From positions 13,986,867 through 14,050,866 of the forward strand of contig NC_092348.1 in NCBI RefSeq assembly GCF_963676685.1: DNA of 64,000 bases, given 5' to 3'. Of this stretch, positions 50,063 to 59,997 are shown piece after piece. How positions within the stretch are numbered: position 1 is the first letter of the stretch; each line of letters starts with the position of its first letter. The DNA comes from Mytilus edulis. Taxonomy: Eukaryota > Mollusca > Bivalvia > Mytilida > Mytilidae. The notes under the pieces are model-generated. The model was not told the DNA's origin. It saw only the letters and a list, made by a program, of their open reading frames with translations, and made no database searches. The translations under genes and the position numbers were made by a program.

Positions 50063-51063
50063 ATGGATCCGGGCGTCGACGATAGTGTTAAGCGGGTTGT
50101 CGGGGAAGAAATTCGAAAACCACAGAATGATTTATTGTCACAAATGGAAGGGATGTTTTCAATAAAACTACAGGAATTCGTGGGTTAGGTAATTTAGTTA
50201 GGCTTCGAACTAGAGAATTGTATAACTGTACACTGTTAAAGGCAAGTTGGAAGTCACTTGTCGCTCTGACAGCTCCGGCTGTCAAGCAGCTCAGATACTG
50301 GTTCAATTCAGTAACGCAGTTAAATGAGCAAGGTTAAATGATCTGCTTGAGTCAGATGCATGTGATTTAGTCGCGTTCACTGATGCCTCAGAAGTAGGTT
50401 TTGGGGCTATTTTGTGCCCGCAGTTGATGGCATATGTGCCGAGTCGGTCTGTGACTCGTTATAAATCTAACTGACTGTGGTCTAGAATTACCAGGTAACA
50501 GTTTGAATACTGTAGTAGGAAGTTGGACAGTATTGGAAAGTGATAAAAGTTCAACATGGCGTGAGCTTGAAGTAGTAAGCAGCACAGTGAAAAGTTCGTT
50601 AAGATGTTCAGAAAACCATTGTTTAAAATTGAATACAGATAATAAGAATGTAACTAGTATGGTTAAAAATGGTAGCAAACTTGTGAGCTAAATTACTTAT
50701 GTTCAGAGAACAATATAAAAATTAAACCTCATTGGATTCCAAGAGAATAAAATAAAATTACTGATGGTCTGAGTAGATATTCAGATTGCGACGACTGGGG
50801 TATTAACACATCTGTATTTCAAATGTTAGATAAGTTATGGGGTAGACATACACTAGACAGATTTGCTACAGATTACAACGTTAAACGTTCGAGATTTAAT
50901 TCTAAGTGTTGGCGTAAGAATACAGAAGTAATTCATGCGTTCTCACAAAACTGGTTTGGTGAAAACAATTGGTTAGTACCATTACCAAATGTTGTTTGTA
51001 AAGTTATAAGAAAATTGTGCAGTGATGAGGCAAGTTGTACATTGGTAGTTCCATTGTGGTAGT
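50063..51063 (+). pseudogene. Gag start plus reverse transcriptase/RNase H remnants of the YR retroelement
   Basis: Starts MDPGVDDSVKRVV at 50063 (gag-like) and jumps within about 130 bp to sequence that belongs at the C-terminal end of RT (LGNLVRLRTRELYNC), so most of gag and the RT palm are deleted. Then come RNase H pieces: VAFTDASEVGFGAIL near 50370, SSTWRELEVV near 50550, and LWGRHTLDRFATDYN with RFNSKCW up to 51060, as in DIRS elements. Several stops and frameshifts separate the pieces. Confidence 0.68.
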
Positions 51064-51210
51064 CTTCACCTTATTGGTTGATGTTACATGCTATTTTTGG
51101 AAATTTGAAACATTTCATAACAGACAAGCATCATATTATGAGCATTAGTCCTGTTGTTCCCGGAAGGGGAAATACTGGTGTATTTGGGAAATATATGAAA
51201 CTTTCCTTGA

Positions 51211-52248
51211 TTGCATTTAAGATCAGATTTGATTGATTTTATTTTGTATTTTTATACAGGGTTAACGCTTGTACGTTTTGTAACAGAAGCCACTGAGGAT
51301 AGTGGTATCGGAGAGGATCATCCTTTTCACGATTTGGTGGATAGTTTTTCGTCGAGACTGCTTGATGCCAGAAGTGACAGTACTGTTAGAAAATATAACT
51401 ATGCTTTTAAAAAACGGAAAACATTTTCGAAAGAACATAATTTGACTCATTTGCCAGCATCGCCTATTCATGTTTCCTTATATTTAGTTCATTTAATTGA
51501 TTCAGGTGTTACATACAGTACAATCAATAGTGTGTTTTATTCCATTAAATGGGCTCATGACATGTCAAGTCAGTTAGATCCTACAGAGAATGCTTTTTTT
51601 TAGATAAAGTTGAGTCGGCTAAACGTACTGCTAAAGCTCCAGTTGTAAAGAAAGATCCCGTCTCCAATGATAATTTGATAAGTTTATGTTCTATGTTTCA
51701 TGATTTCACAGTAGTAAGTATGGTGGCCGGTTAATGCCATTTCGCGTTTTCGCTTTTTCGCCCTTCATATTCTAAAGGGCGAAAACGCGAAATCGCGATG
51801 TCGAAAACTATTTCATGGTAAAGATTAAAAAGAGCAAAACTGACCAATATAGAGTTGGAGATGAAGTTTTAGTTTCTAAAGGTCAATCAATGGCTTGTCC
51901 ATTTGACATGTTAATAACGTATGTTGGTATGGCGCATTTAGATATTTTTCAGACAAGTATTTGTTTCATCCATTGTACAAATCTAAGAAAAGGTCTGGTT
52001 TAATCCAGGTTAATAAACCGATCAGCTACAGCACAGCTAGAGAATGCACACTGAAGTGTTTGAAATTAGTTGATCTAGAGTTAAATCTTAGTTTGCACTT
52101 TTTGAGGTCTGGTGGTGCCACTGCGGCGGCTAATTCTGACGTTAACGAAAGGTGCAGGAGGCGCCATGGTAGATGGAAAAGCAATTCTAGTAACGATGGT
52201 TATGTGGCTGATTCTATTGAAAACAGATTTAAATTGTCGAAGCAATAA
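51211..52248 (+). pseudogene. Tyrosine recombinase remnant of the YR retroelement
   Basis: N-terminal core-binding region in 51211-51603 (FSSRLLDARSDSTVRKYNYA...). The catalytic part follows in 51815-52248 with SLHFLRSGGATAAAN (HxxR motif), HGRWKS and DGYV (likely nucleophile Tyr). A stop near 51601, a frameshift at about 51950 and a MITE with loss of an estimated 40 codons at 51723-51806 inactivate it. In working elements this enzyme integrates the cDNA circle; this copy cannot. Confidence 0.72.
51723..51806. mobile_element. GCGAAA-type MITE fragment inside the recombinase
   Basis: GTGGCCGGTTAATGCCATTT followed by CGCGTTTTCGC/GCGAAAACGCG palindromes. It matches the left part of the complete copy at 62941-63124. 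The right terminal repeat is missing. Confidence 0.65.
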
Positions 52249-52692
52249 AATTTATGATTTATGTATCACAAGTTTGGTGTTAAGAATTATTTTTTGTTTA
52301 ATATGAAATTAATTTGTTTATACAGTCTAGCTATCATTGTTGTTTTCTATATACACAAGCAGCAAGCTAGTCGACAAACATACGTTTGTGTTTTAGTTGT
52401 ATATTGGTAGAAGTGTTGCTATGTTAGGAACATAAGGTTTAGAGAAGTCTTCCTAATTTCCAAGGCACGTAATGTAACGGGAATTAATTGTCTTCTTACT
52501 TAGGATTTCGAAGGCGATTTTTTTGGGCGGGAACAATTAGTGTGTTAAATGATAGGTGTATATATGGTCATTTCTAGCCCTGCCTTACTTGAGTGAACAT
52601 CAAATGTTTTTAATATGGACGTTAAGAAACGTTTTTTTAAATATTTTGTATATGAATATGTTCAAATTAGCATTAAAATTAAAACTTTTTAT

Positions 52693-54447
52693 TATATGGG
52701 TCATTTTCAGTACACCCATACTAAAATTTTTATTTCTAATGGAAAATTCAGTTGTAATGGTTTAAATGAAAGCTTGTCGGATTTGTGATTCAGAACATTA
52801 ATAATAAACACACCTTACATCTATTTTGATAAGATTAAACAGTCCGATTTTGGGGGTATTTTATGCGTACAGTGTCAGCAAAACACATTTCAAATGAGTT
52901 TTTTCCGATTTACTTATCGCCTTGATACCTGCAAAAGGGACTTTTTAAAAACGTTAAATATTACTCGAACGAAAAATCGTAGCTTCTTTATCATTGTATA
53001 TTTATAGATTATCGGTGATCATCTCAACGAGAAAGGCAATCGAGTTGAGATGAACAATGATAATCTTTTTATCGCTATTTAACCTATGACGACGTTGTCA
53101 TGTCAATTTCATGTCAATTTCATGTCAATTACGTTAGCAACGCCACGTTCATGCTTGTTTTCTAGCGATAATTTTCCATCTCAAGCTAGTAGCATGATAT
53201 GAAAATTATCACAAAAAAAGATCAAAGGAAAAATGCACAAAATAGCGATAAAACATATTATCTACAAACTAAGTTCAATCAACGCACGGGAGGTTCATGT
53301 CCATTCTGTTACCGCTACTCAAATCAGCCGTTAAATTATTCTCCCTATGAATATTAACTCAGTTAGTGTTGATTTCAAAAGTGCAAAGTAATCTTTACAT
53401 TCAAAACGCCTCGTTTCTTGAAAGACAGTGTAGAGAAAAGAAATTTCAAGACATTTAGTGAAAAAAATAGAGTGTACTTTGTCATGTCTATGCTGTTACC
53501 ACCAATTTTGATTAATTACACCAACAGTATGCTTGTAAAAAGTGCAATAACGTGTTGGAAACCAAATTCAAAATAGAAAACCATTATCACTTCACCAAAG
53601 GGAGTAGTTATTTCGCAACAGCAATCAAAAACGAAGAAATTTGTCTATCCTGTTATGTCTATCCTGTTACTATTGTTGCTATGGTTACAGTAACAGGATA
53701 GACAATCGTAAACAAAAACGTCGTTTAATTTTTTATCTTAACATGTAGGTGCAAAACGAATGAAATATTTCGTTGTTTGAAATCATCTTAAGGTTATAAC
53801 GTCTTACTCTTCCCAATTAAGCATTTGCAGGTGCAATATACTGATATCGGTAGCAGGGTAGACAAAAAGGTAACAGGATAGACTTTTATATAGTGATATA
53901 TCAGAAAAGTACGTTCCTGTTACCAATGAAATAAAGAGAAAAGTAAACTAACTTATGACGGATTTACTTGATGTTGGGTTTATTTGAAAGGGTGAAAAAA
54001 TGCCGAACAATATAAATTGCTATCTTAGACTTGCATTACTGGTGTTAACAACCTTTGAAAACCAATTTTTAGAGGCATTTTGTCAGTACAACCTGGAAAA
54101 TTGGCAAATAACCTATTATCTTACAGAATGAATATATATAGAAGTTTATTCTCTTGAAAATCATATAATTGGCTACGTAAAACAAGCTTAACATTTTATC
54201 TAAACCTTTTTTTAATGACCCAGAATTTCTTTTGAAAATGGTAACAGGATATACAAAATATTGTACCACCGATCAAAAAATGTTTCAAGATATTCTTGTA
54301 TGACATCATTGAGGTTGCATCTTTTAATATGTTGTTCTAAAAGTACTGTTTGTTTTGATTTGCTTATGTAGAGGGTTGTTTGAATAAGTAACTTTTAATA
54401 ATTTTTTTAATTTCAAAATTAGAGATTTTTGTAAAATGACCCATATA
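52693..54447. mobile_element. Inverted-repeat element with eight internal GTCTATCCTGTTAC motifs
   Basis: Ends are TATATGGGTCATTTT and its complement AAAATGACCCATATA, next to TA-rich flanks (possible TA duplication). No transposase-like ORF. Motifs: forward at 53299, 53486, 53643, 53657; reverse at 53690, 53850, 53870, 54241 (consensus GTCTATCCTGTTAC, 0-3 mismatches). Orientation flips once, at about 53680, close to the middle. It sits between A2 and B2 of the YR element. Confidence 0.55.
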
Positions 54448-54849
54448 TATAGGCGATATAGCTATACAAACGTTATCGGATTTGTTTATTCAGACTCATT
54501 TCTGTCTTCAAATTATTTTCATTTAACCGCAGTCTTTTGACTGATAGCAGATATTTGGCATTTAAATGTTCTTTAACATTCTTATATCAAGTGCGGTCCA
54601 ACACTTTGGGTTTCGCCTGACATTGACAAAAGGACACAGGTATAAGTAGAATATACTAGAAGTCATTATAATTGCCACAATTTTTAATGTGTATTGATGT
54701 GACATGTTTGTACATATTTGTTTAATAAAATCGGCAGGTCGGAAAATACACAAGAAGCAAGCTAGTCGACAACCATACGTTTGTGTTTTAGTTGTCTATT
54801 GGTAGAAGTGATGTTATGTTAGGAACATAAGGTTTGGAGAAAACGAATG

Positions 54850-55819
54850 CAACCTGAAATGGGGGGATCCCAATATAAACATTGCATTTTTGATAATTTT
54901 TCTTCTGTCTTCAAAATTCTTTTAAGTTTTAAAAACCAAGAAAAGTAAGTATAACAAAAGGACAATAAAAGGCAGTATTTCACACGCATCAACCTGACGC
55001 TCACAAACTTTTAACTCCGTTTTATTGGTTATGCTCCTGTACAAGACAAATCGCCTGTATTCAATGGATGAATACGTTGTTTGTAATCCGTCATGTTTTT
55101 AATTTTTTATTTTTAAGTTAATTCCGGTTGTTGATTTTCTCTTTTTGAATAGTTTGACGTTTGTTTCATCCCGTAGCTTTATATAGCTAACTTAACGCTA
55201 TATGTTTACTCACTGTTTTGATGACCTGTAGTATTTCACAGCCCTTTCTCTTGGTTTTTGTTGGATAGCTGTAGTGGTAATCATATCATATCTCTTAATT
55301 TCATATTTATAATAAAATGTCTTGGCAGTATAATACGGTTTTAATTCTGTTCCAAGCATTGGTCATACACTTTTTGCTCTAATCCTAAACGTGCTGAAAA
55401 ATCTATTCAAACACTTGAAGATGATATGGTATATGTAATCATAAATCATAAATTATAATCCAGGTACCTTTGATAACTATAATCAATGAAAATAAAATTA
55501 AGAAAACAGAAATGCATAAGAAAAAGTCTGTTGCTTTTACAGGATTCAAAACATGAAACTTATATCATGGGCGATATATCCCCTTTACCTTAACAGAGAT
55601 CGGATATCTAACTAGTTATTTGGCAACTAGAAGTATTATAACACAAAACTATCAAACACATACAAATTCTGTAGATTATGCAATGACAAGAATACCTTAT
55701 TCTTTAAATTCTAATCGTAGCCGTAATAGATGAAAAAGAACCTTTTTGTTGGTTTTATTTTTGTCTTATTGATGTATACAAATGAATGTAATAGATATGT
55801 TTTTGATGGGGATTGGTCT
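54850..55819. other. Intergenic with a worn family A copy (minus)
   Basis: About 55020-55310 resembles reverse-complement family A ('TATAGCTAACTTAACGC', 'GATGACCTGTAG', 'GTAATCATATCATATCTC') at low similarity. No gene seen. Confidence 0.4.
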
Positions 55820-55955
55820 TTAATAGTGTTCTATGTTGTGTCTTGTGTACTATTATTTTTCTTTTTCTTTTTTAGCCATGACGTTGTCAGTTTATTTTTG
55901 ATCTATGAGTTTGAATGTCCTTCTGATATCTTTCGCCGCTCTTTTAAAATATGTG
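55820..55955 (+). mobile_element. Diverged Penelope-like 3' tail
   Basis: 'GTTCTATGTTGTGTCTTGTG', 'TTTAGCCATGACGTTGTCAG', end 'TATCTTTCGCCGCTCTTTT'. It aligns with the tails at 14.4, 42.7 and 60.0 kb with more substitutions, so it is an older insertion. Confidence 0.6.
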
Positions 55956-56389
55956 GCTAGCTTGTCTCTTTGACACATTCCCCATTTTCATTGTCTGTAT
56001 CCGGTTGTTCGTCTACTCTTTAATATGGAGTATTGTTTAAAAACTACCTGTCGGAGGTATTAATTAATGAGTAATGTCAATAAAAAAGGAGTTCTCACTG
56101 AGTTGCAAAAGTTTTATCCTTTAAGTCGGGGCATTTTTCACCCCTATTCTTCATTTACCTATTAATTGGAGTAATTTCTTTTTCTTTGTATGTTGATTCG
56201 TCATATAAAACCTTATATATAATGCATATGCTGAAACTATAACAATTATTTATATGTTTGTTGAAAAGAATAATGGTATATATGTACTAAATAAGTACAT
56301 TCATAAAATATTGGTTTATATTGTATTCAAGAATATGATATATACAGTTACGTCTTTTAAAATTGAAATTAATATGACAATATGATAAC

Positions 56390-56570
56390 CCATACAGATT
56401 TAAAGGGGCCACAGGTTGCCCGCCTCACCTTTTGTGGGAAACATTTGGTTGATTGTGTAGGGAATCGCTTAATTATGACTGGAGCGGGTCTCCTCTTAAG
56501 CAGTCAATCTGTCCACTCCAATGAAAATTTCTGTATCCGCCACTTTAACCGAACACAAAATGTTATATGT
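56390..56570 (-). repeat. Probable dispersed repeat upstream of the ligase gene
   Basis: On the minus strand it starts AGTGGCGGATACAGAAATTT and ends near GGCCCCTTTAAA, a block I recall as common in mussel DNA. It has no second copy in this window, so the call rests on recollection. The small ORF here is not a convincing gene. Confidence 0.3.
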
Positions 56571-56672
56571 TTAAATTGTAACTTTTAATAGATGGATTTT
56601 TAACATCGGATGTAACTATTTTATTAAAATAACAAGTTAATTGAATTTCCTGGTCTAATCAACTGTTACGTA

Positions 56673-58573
56673 ATGGCTTTTCGTTTTGCAAGAAGTTTAG
56701 TAAGATCAACATGGAAGATAGCAGACGGAACAACTTGTCATCGACAACTCAGCATATCAACGAGACTACAAACAATTATTGGAAGTCCACATCCTGACCT
56801 CGACATCGGAAAGCAGTCACTTCTAGAATATCTGTTTTCAAAACACTCACATAGGACAGCGCTAGTAAGTATGTCACTGGTAGAAAATAACAAACAAAAT
56901 ACGTTTTTGATCCCACGGTGATATTGTGACGAAAGTTTTTACCCAGTCAGTTCAAATATGTAATAAAAAGTAAACCTTCGTGTACTACTTTTAGAGATAA
57001 ATGAGGTCAACTTTTTGACATTTTGGTTCTTGGACATTCCCATACTTCGATATGCTAGATTGTTTTTTTTTTATTATTAATAGATTTACGCAAGGATGTT
57101 TTAAAAAACAAACATTTTGGAATCTCTTCTCTCCATAATTGCGCTTGAGATTTGTGTAACAATTCTTTTGAAATGATCAATTTGTATCACATTTCCATGA
57201 AATTTATTAAAGCTTTATTTAATTTAAAAAAAAATCATCGGTGAGATATTCATAAAATTTGGCACAAAAAATCTTCACACATTATAAAATCAAACGCCAT
57301 TTCTAAAAAAAAAATGTTTTCAAGTTAAATTATGAGATCAGTCTGAATGAGAAAAAAAGTCAGAAAATGCATATTTTCTCGATATGTCATAGTATGACGA
57401 CGTGAAAAATAACATTTCACATGAGCGAATTCATCACATTCCCTCTTACTCATCGTATGTTCAATATTTGGATCAGGGAAAGATCTTGTTCGTGTGAAAA
57501 TACAAATGCAAGTACATTCAGACATACAAACTAATCGAGGGTGCAGAAGATGTCACGAAAGACGCTAGCATAACTTATGTTTCGTGTATTCAATTTTTAA
57601 TATAATTGAAAGTAAACAGGATGTAAAATTACTGCTTTACTGCTCGGATCATTTTGTTTTGTCTAGAAAATATGGTAATGTTGCAAATAAATATACAGTT
57701 TTATGCTGCAGTTTATATTATACATACATAATCTGTTTATGCATCACTAGATCTAATAAAAATGTTTGTATTTTGTGCTTAGTAGACAGACATGCAAAAA
57801 TAAAAGCGGTTAAATACATTTAAATAACAATAAAAACATATAAATATGGTTTGTGTTAAATATACGATATAGATGTGCAGTGTGGCGAAGTTTCAAGTCT
57901 GTTATTGATGCACAAGTCAATAAACCACTTTCGAGTGCATCACTAGTGCGTTTAGGGGCATCTGCACTTCCTTTCCATGTTGAGCGAGCGGTTGAAAAAA
58001 TATCATATATCATTGATCTCTCAATAGTCATCACTAATAAAAAGCAATGGATTTGATTTTAGCTAGTATCCAAAAACATTTGAGCGTGAACGAACAATTA
58101 TGACTATTATTTCAAAAACGAAATTGCCCATAGAATCAATTTATTTCAAAGGAAACATTTTAGCGAGAAGCGTGAGACAGGTTGTTACTCATATTTCAAA
58201 AATTTTGCATTGAGTGAAATAATTTGAGAGGAAATTATCTCAGATTAACATTTTTTAATAGAAAAAAAGTAATATTTTTTGTCACTTAATATCAATTAAT
58301 GAAAAATAAAGAGTAATAATTATTGTATTCACAATCAACAATTGACTATATATTTTGAATTATAGGTAGAATATGAGAGTGGAAAATCTTATACATATAG
58401 CCAAGTTAAAGAGTATGCTGTTCGGATAGCTAGTGCCCTAAGAAAGCTTGGTTACAAAAAAGGAGATATTATTGCAATACATGCTACAAACAGTCCAGAA
58501 TATGCTATAGTACTGCTTGCTCTGCCTGCAGCTGTAATCACAATGACAACATCGAATTCCTCTTTCACAGCTG
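56673..58573 (+). CDS. 4CL/luciferase-like acyl-CoA ligase (AMP-binding), N-terminal exons only
   Basis: Exon 1 is 56673-56864 (64 codons, donor GTAAGT, phase 0) and exon 2 is 58366-58573 (69 codons plus one base, donor GTATGT). The first 35 or so residues are rich in Arg/Ser with almost no acids (MAFRFARSLVRSTWK), like a mitochondrial leader. Then come SPHPDLDIGKQSLLEYLF and, in exon 2, SYTYSQVKEYAVRIASALRK, KKGDIIAIHATNSPEYAIVL and the stretch leading to SSFTA. This is the start of the ANL adenylating fold as in 4-coumarate:CoA ligases and luciferases (related proteins read NPLYTA there). These enzymes activate a carboxylate with ATP to an acyl-AMP and then to the CoA thioester. The P-loop, core and C-terminal domain are missing and should lie beyond 64 kb. 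The substrate is unknown. Confidence 0.78.
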
Positions 58574-59990
58574 GTATGTTTCAGTAGAAATATCAATAAA
58601 CGTTTGGCAATCAAACAAAGGAATAACTGTTGAGGTCGATACATTTTGATTAGATGCCCTATGTGTACACGTATAATAAGAAGTTTGATTTTTTAAAGAT
58701 ACTCTTATATGGATTTAAAAAAAGAAAACTGACAACTAGATAATTCCTACATATTTTTAATGTGTAAAGCATTCGTTTCTGTGTTAGGACAGTTAGATAA
58801 GTCCTCATGCATATTGTCCTGTTGACACACTCTGTCACACAGTTTGGAGTTCATGAATTCAAGCATTTTCAGTTCGTGTTTGTATGATGTAATATCGTGT
58901 TCTGACTGGTCAGTTGTATATATAATTGTTAGCGTTCAATATATGTAAGTAAGCCTCTTTCTCACTCCTTTTGAATTCAAAATGGTTTGAATTCATTGTG
59001 TTTTCAATTTGCCTACCATGTATTTGTTCTACATGCATCTGTATTCATCATATTGTATAATTAGATGACAAGAAAGTTTTGATAAAAAGGTGGGAGGGGT
59101 AACACAATTACTTGTCGTTTATATGGTGTTTTTTTTTTGCTTGCTTTACATTAGTCAATAATTCAACATTATGTTTTGATAATTACTTTCTTTACCGATT
59201 ATTTGAAGAGGAGCTTGCCCACGGCCGACACTCGGCTAACCGAGAGATTGGTCGGTTAATCTATATTGAGTATGAGGCTATATGGGCGATTGGTCTTTTA
59301 GTCGGGTTGGTTATACGTCTGTTAAGAGTAAAACGCTTAATTTAATGTTAAACTTTATTAAATATACAGATTTTTGGCATGTTATAAGAACCAAATCAAA
59401 AAAAGAAAAGTGTCTGACAAAATGATATTTATCATAGAACATTTTGCACTTGTAAAAACGTTTCTTAGTCTGCGCAGTTTTCAGTAAAACTAAAAGGCGT
59501 CCAAAAGTATTTTGTATTTTTACTTATACGCATAGCATTTTTTTTTAATAAAAGGCGAAACAAACAAATTTAGATATCATTTAAAGGAAAAAAATTAGTA
59601 CTTTGGTTCTAAAAAATAAATTGACATTAGTAAATATTTCATAATTGTAAAATAACGTGAATAATACCACGTTTTAGTGTAAATTATGGGAATAAAGTCT
59701 GTTAATGGGTTGGACAATTGAAATTGTGTCAGTTAAGAGTTATTTAGCCACGACAATAATTTTGCTACCTTTATATTTTCCCCTGGAAATATTTAAGAAT
59801 GAAATGTTCCTGAGTAAATAAAAATGACAATACGGTGCCACAGTATCCTAGAAAGAGCATTTTTATTTTGACTTTCTTTGCATTTTATTGAAGGGTGTGT
59901 CACTTCAATATAGCGTGATATGGATTGGCCTCTGGACTATGCATGAATTATTTATTGACGTTTTCAATCAGCCTTAATTTTTGTGCATGT
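58574..59990. other. Part of the ligase intron 2, no exon seen
   Basis: AT-rich. A short ACCGAGAGATTGGTCGGTTA block near 59238 recalls the CCGGTTAA clusters but is not the same. No continuation of the ligase (expected to encode the region after SSFTA) was recognised. Confidence 0.4.
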
Positions 59991-59997
59991 CTGTTCG

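Larger units (their letters stand above)
49885..54845 (+). mobile_element. DIRS/Ngaro-type tyrosine-recombinase retroelement, decayed
   Basis: Split direct repeats are arranged A1 (49885-50046), ORF remnants, B1 (about 52345-52440), A2 (52452-52607), B2 (about 54745-54840), the layout known for Ngaro-like elements. A1 and A2 share 'GTAACGGGAATTAATTGTCT' and 'TGCCTTACTTGAGTGAACAT'. B1 and B2 share 'GCAAGCTAGTCGACAA' and 'TTATGTTAGGAACATAAGGT'-like sequence. B2 is pushed about 2.1 kb away from A2, mostly by another element (52693-54447). Coding remnants in order are a short gag start, RNase H and tyrosine recombinase. Confidence 0.75.
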
